A stretch of 6,548 nucleotides of DNA from contig JALUUU010000227.1 in NCBI GenBank assembly GCA_027021185.1, positions 1 through 6,548 of the forward strand, in the 5' to 3' direction. A program made the position numbers and the translations under genes. The DNA comes from an archaeon (GTDB taxonomy: Archaea > Hydrothermarchaeota > Hydrothermarchaeia > Hydrothermarchaeales > JALUUU01). This document shows, in pieces, positions 1 to 5,741 of this stretch. Every line of letters begins with the position of its first letter. Positions within the stretch are counted from its first letter, which is position 1. Under the pieces are notes generated by a model. The model did no database searches. It saw nothing but the letters and a program-made list of their open reading frames with translations, and had not been told where the DNA came from.

Positions 1-1465
1 TATCTCCGCTTTTGTCTGCGACTATATTATCAATAACCTGTACGCTGCCGTTATGGAGCTCAACTACCCTCTTGACTATCGCTAGGCCTAGGCCTGTTCC
101 CTTAACACCCTTCTTCCCCCCTCTCTCGAATCTCTGAAAAATTATTTCTTTATACTCATCTGGAATTCCTGGCCCGCAATCCTTCACGAGCACCTCATAA
201 TCATGCCCCGTATCCCTGATTTCAACCTCAACGCGGCTATTCTCCGGGCTGTATTTAATGGCGTTTGATAGGAGGTTGTCGAATACGTGGCGGATAAACG
301 GATTAACCCTCGCCGGACTCCTTGGAGGCAGATCCCATGTTATCTCCACCCCCTTGGCAGCAGCCGAATCTTGATAGTCACGAATAACGTCCAGGGCCAC
401 CTCGGTGAGGTCGAGTTCCTCCATGTTAAGGTCGCCGATCCCCCTAAGCTTCACATATACCTGAACGTCTTCAAGGGTTTTAATGAGGCGGTCGACGTTG
501 TTCTCTATGACATCGAGATGTCTCTTATACCCTTGGAGTTCACGCTCTTTAATAAGAAGATTCACAACGCCCCTTATGACAGTTAGGGAGTTCAGCAGGT
601 CGTGGCCCATTATGTCAATGAAGAGCCCTTTCAGCGTGTTGGATTTTTCAAGCTCCGCGGCGTGTTCCCTGAGCTCAGCCTCAAGCCTCTTTCGCTCGGT
701 TATGTCCCTAGCTATCCCGATCTCCCCAACACCTTCCAGCCTTGTAGCCCTTATCTCTAGGGCCACTCTTTTTCCATCTTTCCTGATTATCTCCACCTCG
801 TAGGGCGGAATGTCATACCCGGCAAGCCTCTTTCTAAAGTTCTCCATGGTCTTTTCAAGATACTCGGGAGCAAGGATCTCTGTGAATCGCATCCCAAGGA
901 GCTCTTCTTTTTTGTAACCTGTCACCTCCTCTCCCATCTTGTTAAGATCAATAAATCTGCCTTCGGTATCGATAACGTATATCGGATCCGCGACAGTGTT
1001 GTATATTTTTTCCATGTAATCCTTGAGGTTTCTTATTTCTTCGTGAAGCTTCTCTTTTTCTTTATCAGTTCGATACTTTTTTATGGCTTTTCCAAGCAAA
1101 GGCGGAAGATTCGCCGGATACCCCTCGTTCTTCACGATATAATCATACGCCCCCATCTTCATGGCCCTCACAGCAACTTCCTCGTCTCCCTCTCCAGAGA
1201 TGATGACCACGGGGATGTTGAAGTTCTTCCTCATGACCCTGTCAAGGACATCGATAGCGTTCATATTTGGGGGGCAGTAGTCCAGCAGAAGGAGGTCATA
1301 ATTCTTCTTCGAGAGCTTATTTAGGCATTCCTCGGGGGTGGATGCTGTGTCCAGCTCAAAATGGGACCAGTAGTCTCCCATGGCCCTGAGAAGGGGCTCC
1401 ACCTCGTCGTTGTGCAGCTCTCCAAAAAGTACCCTTACCCGCTGCCTTTTCATGGGTCTTGCCAT
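1..1465 (-). CDS. Hybrid sensor histidine kinase (REC-PAS-HisKA-HATPase), 3' end outside window
   Basis: The frame is open for 488 codons from an ATG at 1465 to the window edge without a stop. Domain order: a receiver-like domain at residues 10-125 with phospho-acceptor D62 (LLLLDYCPP) and the conserved Lys in YIVKNEG; a charged helical linker at 128-150; a PAS domain at about 150-255 (VADPIYVIDTEGRF, then a C-terminal DITERKRLEAEL); an H-box with H288 in DIMGHDLLNSL; and a HATPase with N-box DNLLSNAIKYS (about 396-406), DCGPGIP, FQRFERG and GTGLGLAIVKR. Only about 10-20 residues appear to be missing. It should autophosphorylate H288. There is no transmembrane segment, so it is probably cytoplasmic. 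The receiver acidic pair is degenerate (VLFGELHND). The GHDLLN H-box resembles archaeal kinases. A second in-frame ATG lies at 1453; 1465 is preferred because it suits a leaderless start from the TATA at 1490-1496. The signal and partner regulator are unknown. Confidence 0.93.
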   Translation of the reverse strand, partial: MARPMKRQRVRVLFGELHNDEVEPLLRAMGDYWSHFELDTASTPEECLNKLSKKNYDLLLLDYCPPNMNAIDVLDRVMRKNFNIPVVIISGEGDEEVAVRAMKMGAYDYIVKNEGYPANLPPLLGKAIKKYRTDKEKEKLHEEIRNLKDYMEKIYNTVADPIYVIDTEGRFIDLNKMGEEVTGYKKEELLGMRFTEILAPEYLEKTMENFRKRLAGYDIPPYEVEIIRKDGKRVALEIRATRLEGVGEIGIARDITERKRLEAELREHAAELEKSNTLKGLFIDIMGHDLLNSLTVIRGVVNLLIKERELQGYKRHLDVIENNVDRLIKTLEDVQVYVKLRGIGDLNMEELDLTEVALDVIRDYQDSAAAKGVEITWDLPPRSPARVNPFIRHVFDNLLSNAIKYSPENSRVEVEIRDTGHDYEVLVKDCGPGIPDEYKEIIFQRFERGGKKGVKGTGLGLAIVKRVVELHNGSVQVIDNIVADKSGD

Positions 1466-1489
1466 CCCATTAAACAACTCGTTGCTCTC

Positions 1490-1496
1490 TATTTAT
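1490..1496 (-). promoter_or_regulatory. TATA box of the histidine kinase gene
   Basis: On the minus strand the sequence reads GATAAATAG, centred about 28 bases before the ATG at 1465. This is the archaeal TATA-to-start distance expected for a leaderless transcript, and no Shine-Dalgarno sequence precedes the ATG. It implies that the kinase is transcribed independently of the upstream VIT-type gene, although read-through across the 77-base gap cannot be excluded. Confidence 0.5.
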
Positions 1497-1542
1497 CTTC
1501 TTTTCCCATTCCCAGCGGTATCTGGATGTTGTTAAGCGTTAA

Positions 1543-2379
1543 TTAAACCTCTATCCCCATTAAAAATCGCAAGGCCATTCCTATGAGGAACGAGGCTCCG
1601 GCCACGCCCAGGCTGATGGATGCCATCTCAATGAATCGTTTCTTGAAGGGCAGGTCTCGAACAACCGAGAGAAAATAGGTGAACACGACGATTACCAAAA
1701 CAGCATCTAAAACAGTAACAGCCAGGGCTAGAAAAGAGTTACCCAAAAAAAAGAAAGGAGCAACGAGAACAGATACCGTGAGGAGGTAGACAGCTCCCGT
1801 GTAGAAAGATGCTTTAAGCGGGCTTTTATCAGATACCTCGGATTTCTTCGAGAGGTACTCTGAGGAGGCCATGGATAATGATGCGGCGATTCCCGTTATC
1901 AGCCCTGCAAGCCCGACGAGCTTTGAGTTCTGGAATGCGAAGGTAAGGCCGGCCAGGGTTCCTGTGAGTTCCACAAGGGCGTCGTTAAGGCCCAGGATCA
2001 TCGATCCGATATACTCGAGCTTCTCCTCCCGGACGATTTTGATGAGCTTTTCTTCATGGTCTTTCTCATCCCTTATTATCCAGTCAGCGCCAGGTACTTT
2101 TCTGGCTATGGTCTCGTATACGTCCTGGGCGTACTTCTCCTGCCTCTCCATCAGCTTTATCGTGAATGTGAGGCCGAATAATCTGGACAGAAGGAGATGT
2201 TTCAAAATTTTAAGCCTGTCAGGGGATACTTCTTCTTCTGTGAACTTCTTCCAAAACCTGTAGTGCCGCAGCTCTCCCTCGGATATCCTCTCCAGTACTT
2301 CCCTGTTATCCCCTGCAAGCTTTGCCAGTCCCTTGTAAACGTGGTGCTCAGTAATTTCACTCTTTTGAAAGTCTACCAA
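1543..2379 (-). CDS. Ferritin-like domain fused to VIT1/CCC1-type Fe2+/Mn2+ transporter
   Basis: A 278-residue protein counted from a TTG at 2379. Residues 1-120 form a ferritin-like di-iron domain with candidate ligands E11, E36xxH39, E78 and E105xxH108. Residues 123-278 carry about five hydrophobic segments (roughly 124-149, 153-172, 192-212, 215-237, 252-274) with VIT family signatures: GLNDALVELTGTLAG in the first and SMASSEYLSKKSE after the second. VIT1/CCC1 proteins move Fe2+ or Mn2+ out of the cytoplasm. The linker between segments 2 and 3 is only about 15 residues, much shorter than the cytosolic metal-binding domain of plant VIT1, so the N-terminal di-iron domain may take that role. 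The start is uncertain: the frame stays open upstream to a TAG near 2433 and encodes family-like residues (SLDEDTKKVL) before the TTG, but has no ATG, GTG or TTG there. It lies downstream of rubrerythrin in the same orientation. Confidence 0.9.
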   Translation of the reverse strand: MVDFQKSEITEHHVYKGLAKLAGDNREVLERISEGELRHYRFWKKFTEEEVSPDRLKILKHLLLSRLFGLTFTIKLMERQEKYAQDVYETIARKVPGADWIIRDEKDHEEKLIKIVREEKLEYIGSMILGLNDALVELTGTLAGLTFAFQNSKLVGLAGLITGIAASLSMASSEYLSKKSEVSDKSPLKASFYTGAVYLLTVSVLVAPFFFLGNSFLALAVTVLDAVLVIVVFTYFLSVVRDLPFKKRFIEMASISLGVAGASFLIGMALRFLMGIEV

Positions 2380-2434
2380 GACCTTCTTTGTATCCTCGTC
2401 CAGGGACTTGATTTGTGACGTTGCCCCGGGCCCC

Positions 2435-2441
2435 TATTTAT
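2435..2441 (-). promoter_or_regulatory. TATA box of the ferritin-VIT gene
   Basis: The minus strand reads TTTAGATAAATAGGGG immediately after the rubrerythrin stop, which itself lies in a T6 tract (2444-2449) that could help end the upstream transcript. The expected transcription start, about 25 bases downstream, falls near 2410-2414. A GC-rich, nearly self-complementary block (2423-2434, GGGGCCCGGGGC on the minus strand) lies between the TATA and that start. Confidence 0.5.
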
Positions 2442-2945
2442 CTAAAAAATCTTGTATTCCTCTCTCTTGGCGCCGCACACAGGACAGAAATCTGGGGCGT
2501 CCCCTATAACGGTGTGTCCGCACCTGGAGCAGATGCTCACTTTTTCCACGTCCATGTCCTTTCCAGCCTCTGCGGCCTTCTTGGCTTTGGAATAGAGGTC
2601 AGCGTGGATCTTCTCGGCCTCCAGGGCGAAACGAATGCTCCTGCGGGCCTTTTTCTCTCCCTGGAGTTCTGCCACGGCTTTATACGCGGGATACATCTCC
2701 TCCACTTCGAAGGTCTCTCCGGCTATTGCGGCTTCGAGATTTGATGGGCTCTTCCCCAGCAAACCCATGGTTTTAAAATGATTTGTAGCATGAACCTGTT
2801 CAGCATACGCTATCGCCCTGAACAGTTTTGCAATTCCACTCAGCCCCTCATTCTCAGCCGTATCGGCGAAAATCAGGTAGCGCATATGGGCCTGGCTTTC
2901 TCCAGCAAAGGCCGCTTTTAAATTCTCCTCAGTCATTTTCCTCAA
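2442..2945 (-). CDS. rbr: Rubrerythrin
   Basis: A 167-residue rubrerythrin counted from TTG 2945. The N-terminal four-helix di-iron domain has E16 (AFAGESQAH), E49xxH52 (YAEQVH), E77/E80 (AGETFEVEEMYP) and E111xxH114 (AEKIH). The C-terminal rubredoxin-like domain has C139xxC142 and C154xxC157 (CSRCG and CPVCG), holding one Fe(Cys)4 centre. Rubrerythrins reduce hydrogen peroxide in the cytoplasm of anaerobes, taking electrons through rubredoxin or NAD(P)H-linked carriers. The length is slightly under that of classical rubrerythrin (about 190), as in compact archaeal forms. Start choice: GGAGGTG at 2952-2958 is 6 bases from TTG 2945, but 15 from the in-frame ATG at 2936 (MTEENLKAAF), and it overlaps a GTG at 2954. 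The neighbouring ferritin-VIT gene supports an iron and oxidative-stress role. All predicted ligands are present. Confidence 0.96.
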   Translation of the reverse strand: MRKMTEENLKAAFAGESQAHMRYLIFADTAENEGLSGIAKLFRAIAYAEQVHATNHFKTMGLLGKSPSNLEAAIAGETFEVEEMYPAYKAVAELQGEKKARRSIRFALEAEKIHADLYSKAKKAAEAGKDMDVEKVSICSRCGHTVIGDAPDFCPVCGAKREEYKIF

Positions 2946-2951
2946 CTGTAG

Positions 2952-2958
2952 CACCTCC
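2952..2958 (-). promoter_or_regulatory. Shine-Dalgarno deciding the rubrerythrin start
   Basis: The minus strand reads GGAGGTG, complementary to the conserved 16S 3' end. The 6-base gap to TTG 2945 is ideal, whereas the ATG at 2936 is 15 bases away, so the TTG is favoured. Confidence 0.6.
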
Positions 2959-2982
2959 CGTATTTAAGGTATCTCAAGACCT

Positions 2983-3351
2983 CTATAAATATTCTTCCTC
3001 TTTATCAGGGTCAAAGTCCAGATATTCCTTGTTCTCCCCGGGGAAAATCTCTATGGACTCTCCTTCCCGCTTCATCTCGGTGTATATGACCTCGATGTAG
3101 TGGTTAGACTTGATGTTGTACTCATCAACGAGCCCGGGCAGGTCTCTCTTGATATTTATCCACCGGGGATTGGTGAGCTCCACTTCGAAGACCTTGTTTA
3201 TCTGGTTAAGGAGCTCCTTGTTTTCGTCGAAGTGTCTTTTTATCTCCACTACGAGAATATCTCCCCTGTCCAGGTCGTAGGCATTCTTCATCGTGTAGTT
3301 CACATACATGTCCAGACCCTCTTCGATTGCATTTATCTCTCTCAAGGGCAT
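2983..3351 (-). CDS. Small acidic protein of unknown function next to rubrerythrin
   Basis: A 122-residue soluble protein that I do not recognise. There is no signal peptide, membrane segment, cysteine cluster or nucleotide-binding motif. It begins MPLREINAIEEGLDMYVNY, has a central alternating pattern suggestive of alpha/beta structure (RGDILVVEIKRHF, then NHYIEVIYTEMKR), and ends in a strongly acidic tail (DFDPDKEEEYL). Start choice: GGAGGTG at 3357-3363 sits 5 bases before ATG 3351; an in-frame GTG at 3357 overlaps that site and is less likely. It is the first gene of a same-strand group with rubrerythrin and the ferritin-VIT transporter, and its stop lies inside the rubrerythrin promoter. 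A role in iron or redox stress is only a guess from this position. The good ribosome site and dedicated promoter make it a real gene. Confidence 0.8.
   Translation of the reverse strand: MPLREINAIEEGLDMYVNYTMKNAYDLDRGDILVVEIKRHFDENKELLNQINKVFEVELTNPRWINIKRDLPGLVDEYNIKSNHYIEVIYTEMKREGESIEIFPGENKEYLDFDPDKEEEYL
2984..2991 (-). promoter_or_regulatory. TATA box of rubrerythrin, overlapping the upstream stop codon
   Basis: The minus strand reads AATATTTATAGAGG, which includes the final codons and TAG stop of the upstream gene. A transcript starting about 25 bases later (near 2962) would carry a short leader containing the GGAGGTG. A second A+T-rich element, CTTAAATAC, lies at 2960-2968 and is an alternative box for a leaderless message. 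Confidence 0.5.
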
Positions 3352-3356
3352 GGCCA

Positions 3357-3363
3357 CACCTCC
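3357..3363 (-). promoter_or_regulatory. Shine-Dalgarno deciding the start of the small acidic protein
   Basis: GGAGGTG on the minus strand, 5 bases before ATG 3351. It overlaps the in-frame GTG at 3357, so the ATG is preferred. Confidence 0.6.
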
Positions 3364-3385
3364 ATTTTTTCAGGGGTATCCCTAA

Positions 3386-3403
3386 GGTATTTAAATTTTT
3401 ACC
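3386..3403. promoter_or_regulatory. Shared divergent TATA element, palindromic
   Basis: The 8-base palindrome ATTTAAAT (3389-3396) lies in an A+T block flanked by GGTA and TACC arms. Read rightward, its centre is about 27 bases before ATG 3420, giving a leaderless methyltransferase message. Read leftward, a start near 3366 gives a leader of about 15 bases that contains the GGAGGTG of the small acidic protein gene. One TBP site may therefore serve both directions. Confidence 0.55.
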
Positions 3404-3419
3404 ACATACCACTAGACCC

Positions 3420-3917
3420 ATGGGTAGCGTGACATGTCCATACCATCCAACACCAAGAGATAAAGCTTTGGAGATGCTCAAGGCAGTTGAGCTGCAGAAA
3501 GGTCAAGTCCTTTATGACCTGGGATGCGGAAGAGGAAACATACTCTTGGCTGCTGCTGAGGAATTCGGTGCTCAATGCGTGGGAATCGAGATAGATGGTA
3601 AGCTGGTGGAAGAGGCCAGAGAGAGGGTTAGAGAAAAAGGCCTAGAGGACAGGGTCACGGTTATTCAGGGAGACATTTTTTCGCCAGAGTTCTGGGCTCA
3701 CATGGGGGATGCCGAGAAAAAGCCCTACGCCGTGGCTAAGGCGGATGTGGTGGCAATATACCTTAACTTCAATGTCCACGAAGAGCTTAGACCTCTTTTA
3801 GAGAAAGAACTCAGAGACGGTGCCAGGGTTGTATCCTTCGAGTTCTATATGAGGGGATGGAGGGAAATAAAGGACATCCCTATGATTTTTGTTTTCCAAA
3901 AAGGAAAATCCTTCTAA
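3420..3917 (+). CDS. SAM-dependent methyltransferase, aKMT-like (putative protein-lysine methyltransferase)
   Basis: A 165-residue class I (Rossmann) methyltransferase. Motif I is VLYDLGCGRGN (residues 30-40), the motif II acidic residue is in GIEID (55-59), and motif III lies near VIQGDIF (81-87). The remainder, AIYLNFNVHEELRPLLEKEL then GARVVSFEFYMRGW, closely follows the archaeal lysine methyltransferase aKMT, including the N-terminal PTPRDKALEML helix. aKMT methylates lysines of many proteins, including chromatin proteins, using S-adenosylmethionine. Here about 15-20 extra residues (SPEFWAHMGDAEKKPYAVAK) follow motif III. A longer in-frame start at 3327 is rejected because it would place the coding region across the promoter; ATG 3420 fits a leaderless transcript. 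The stop overlaps the stop of the convergent LLM gene. The substrate is inferred from family resemblance only. Confidence 0.88.
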   Translation: MGSVTCPYHPTPRDKALEMLKAVELQKGQVLYDLGCGRGNILLAAAEEFGAQCVGIEIDGKLVEEARERVREKGLEDRVTVIQGDIFSPEFWAHMGDAEKKPYAVAKADVVAIYLNFNVHEELRPLLEKELRDGARVVSFEFYMRGWREIKDIPMIFVFQKGKSF

Positions 3918-4777
3918 AGGCTCTGCAGACCCTCACCGAGTTCCGCCACACTGCGGATGTTATGGCTGAGAGGGGCTCCGAAGATTACCTGGTCTACGCC
4001 GAGAGCCCGGAGTTCATTAACCCTTATCCTCAGATCGTCTATGTCTCCGTGGAGGGTGAATCCCTCAAGGAGGCGATCCTCATATTTCCACAGCTCTCCA
4101 TAGTCCCGCCTCCTCAGAATGCTTCTCAGCTCTTTAACCCACCTCTCCAAGCCGAATTCTCTTTGAAAAGCCACGCTGCTCCCAGCCGCCACAGTAGCCG
4201 CCCCAATCAATAAAAGCTCGTTGTGATCGTCATCTGGGAGAAGCAGGGAAGGACCGTAGGCAGCTTTTCTAGCCTTGTCCCTGGCCGTGTTAAGGGCCCA
4301 TTTGACGTACTCTGGTTTCACGAAGTTTATTAATAGACCGTCCGCCACGGTGCTTCCAAGCCTGGCGAGGCCAGGTTCAGAGGCACCTATATATACCTCG
4401 AATCCCTGTCTTTTCAGCTCTCTTAGACAATTCTCTATCCTTTTCTTCATTCCGCTGATCTCCACTCCAATCTCCCTCAATCCCCACTTATCCCCTGGTG
4501 CGAGGCCTATGATAAACCTATCCCCATAGGCTTCCCGTAAAACAGCGTAGCCACCGATTATATGGTTGCAGGGGTTTAGGAGGGGGGAAATGATTCCGGA
4601 CCCTATCTTCACTCTTGTGGTTGTATTTGCCACGGCGGCAGCCACCGGAAAAGGATGCATGAACTTGGGTTTTTCGCCTATCCATATATTGCTGAAACCC
4701 GCCCTCTCAGCGGTGAGGGCACCTTTCTTGATCAGGCTCAGAGGTCGGTCACCGTTAATGTTAATTCCGAAGTCCAT
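3914..4777 (-). CDS. LLM-class (Mer-like) oxidoreductase, short paralogue
   Basis: A 287-residue TIM-barrel protein of the luciferase-like family, which includes F420-dependent methylene-H4MPT reductase. Family signatures: MDFGININ at strand 1, NIWIGEKP (30-37), VKIGSGIISP (56-65), DRFIIGLAPGD (86-96) and STVADGLLINF (142-152). It aligns almost without gaps to the upstream paralogue over the first 93 residues. Between the helix at about 110 and the strand VYIG (128-131), however, it lacks about 21 residues that the paralogue has. Cofactor (F420 or FMN) and substrate cannot be assigned. ATG 4777 is chosen: GGTGA ends 5 bases before it, and the protein then begins like the family; GTG 4786 is possible. 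It overlaps the upstream LLM gene by 17 bases, suggesting coupled translation. Its TAG shares bases 3914-3917 with the convergent methyltransferase stop. Confidence 0.9.
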   Translation of the reverse strand: MDFGININGDRPLSLIKKGALTAERAGFSNIWIGEKPKFMHPFPVAAAVANTTTRVKIGSGIISPLLNPCNHIIGGYAVLREAYGDRFIIGLAPGDKWGLREIGVEISGMKKRIENCLRELKRQGFEVYIGASEPGLARLGSTVADGLLINFVKPEYVKWALNTARDKARKAAYGPSLLLPDDDHNELLLIGAATVAAGSSVAFQREFGLERWVKELRSILRRRDYGELWKYEDRLLEGFTLHGDIDDLRIRVNELRALGVDQVIFGAPLSHNIRSVAELGEGLQSL

Positions 4778-5675
4778 ACACCTCACCGAGGGTTTTTAAT
4801 GTCCTCTCTGGCTCCCTCCCGTAGGGCGGCCCGACCACAATCTCCGAGAAGCCCATTCGGGAGTAGTCTGTTAGCTGATCCTTTATCTCCTCAAAGTCTC
4901 CGCAGATACAGATATTACTTAATAGCTCATTTTTTCCCAAGCCCTCCAAGTGCTTTTTTGCCAGTGGAGGCATGCTGGGCAGCATAACATCTACCATGTC
5001 AGCCGCAAGAGCTATGTCTTCTTCTTTTTCCACCAAAACAAAGGGATTCCAAACCACTTTGTCTATCTCGAATGGATCCCTGCCCGCGTCTTCCGCTGCA
5101 TCATCCACTATGTTCACGGCCTCCCTTAGATACTTCGGGGGTCCGCTGAAGATCACGCCATCAGCGACTCTTCCGGCTAGGGCAAGCATTCTAGGCCCTC
5201 TAACACCCAGATATATCTGAGGAGGGGCAACAGAGACGGCTAATGAGAAATTCCTGATACGAGCATACCAGGAATTTATCGTGGCCTCTTCGCCCTTCAG
5301 CACTTTTTTCAGGAATAGAACAGCCTTCTCCATTTTTGAAACAATCCCTTTCGGCTTGTGCCCTATTGCCGCTGAAATTTCGGGAATCCCGCCGACTCCG
5401 AGACCCAGAATGAAACGTCCTTGGGAAAGGCTCTGAATACCGGCACACGAGTTAGCGATAACGGCCCAGTTTCTAACAAAGGGGCTCGTGATCCCTGTTC
5501 CGATCTGTATTTTCTCTGTTTCAGAAGATAAGACAGAGAGATAAGCGAACACATCTCTTCCGTTGAGGTCCTCTCCGAGCCATATCCTTGAGTAATTTGT
5601 CTTCTCTGCCAGCCTAGCTAAGGGAAGGCTCTCCTCCAGAGGCATAGAAGTAGTTAGACCGAGAGAGAGCCGCAT
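4761..5675 (-). CDS. LLM-class (Mer-like) oxidoreductase, full-length paralogue
   Basis: A 304-residue luciferase-like TIM-barrel protein, related to F420-dependent methylene-H4MPT reductase and other F420- or FMN-using oxidoreductases. Visible signatures: MRLSLGLTTS (strand 1), RIWLGEDL (30-37), IQIGTGITSPF (56-66), GRFILGLGVGG (86-96), the central KGEEATINSWYARIRNF segment (127-143), PQIYLGVRGPRMLALAG (152-168), RVADGVIFSGPP (169-180) and a C-terminal FSEIVVGPPYG. No signal peptide is present, so it is cytoplasmic. At 304 residues it is slightly shorter than methanogen Mer (about 320-330); divergence and the paralogous neighbour argue against it being Mer itself. ATG 5675 is preceded by a weak GAGG only 2 bases away. 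It is first of a two-gene unit and divergent from the RNase P RNA, with about 66 bases between them. The substrate is unknown. Confidence 0.92.
   Translation of the reverse strand: MRLSLGLTTSMPLEESLPLARLAEKTNYSRIWLGEDLNGRDVFAYLSVLSSETEKIQIGTGITSPFVRNWAVIANSCAGIQSLSQGRFILGLGVGGIPEISAAIGHKPKGIVSKMEKAVLFLKKVLKGEEATINSWYARIRNFSLAVSVAPPQIYLGVRGPRMLALAGRVADGVIFSGPPKYLREAVNIVDDAAEDAGRDPFEIDKVVWNPFVLVEKEEDIALAADMVDVMLPSMPPLAKKHLEGLGKNELLSNICICGDFEEIKDQLTDYSRMGFSEIVVGPPYGREPERTLKTLGEVYGLRN
5248..5277. repeat. Perfect 9-bp inverted repeat inside the LLM gene
   Basis: AAATTCCTG (5248-5256) and CAGGAATTT (5269-5277) are exact reverse complements separated by 12 bases. The repeat lies within the coding region and encodes part of the central segment (INSWYARIRNF) that the downstream paralogue lacks. 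An inverted repeat of this size can occur by chance in a window this long. Confidence 0.4.
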
Positions 5676-5741
5676 ATCCTCGATTCTCTGCTTAACGTGG
5701 AAGAAATTTTTGAAATCGTTAGCTAATTTGTTTGGGATGAA

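Noticed and set aside
287..1546. Plus-strand open frames opposite the histidine kinase gene
   Set aside because: They lie antisense to a frame with clear receiver, PAS and kinase motifs, and their translations show no domain pattern.
3327..3419. Upstream ATG extending the methyltransferase by 31 residues
   Set aside because: It would place coding sequence across the divergent TATA and over the ribosome site and start of the opposite gene; the added residues do not resemble the family.
3206..3481. Minus-strand 91-codon frame crossing the divergent promoter
   Set aside because: It overlaps two better-supported genes and their shared promoter, and its arginine-rich translation looks like a frame-shadow.
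4778..4786. GTG start for the short LLM protein
   Set aside because: It overlaps the GGTGA ribosome site; ATG 4777 has better spacing and matches the paralogue's N-terminus.
4761..5675. Assignment of the larger LLM protein as the methanogenesis enzyme Mer
   Set aside because: Only general family signatures are visible, the length is short for Mer, and no other methanogenesis gene is nearby.
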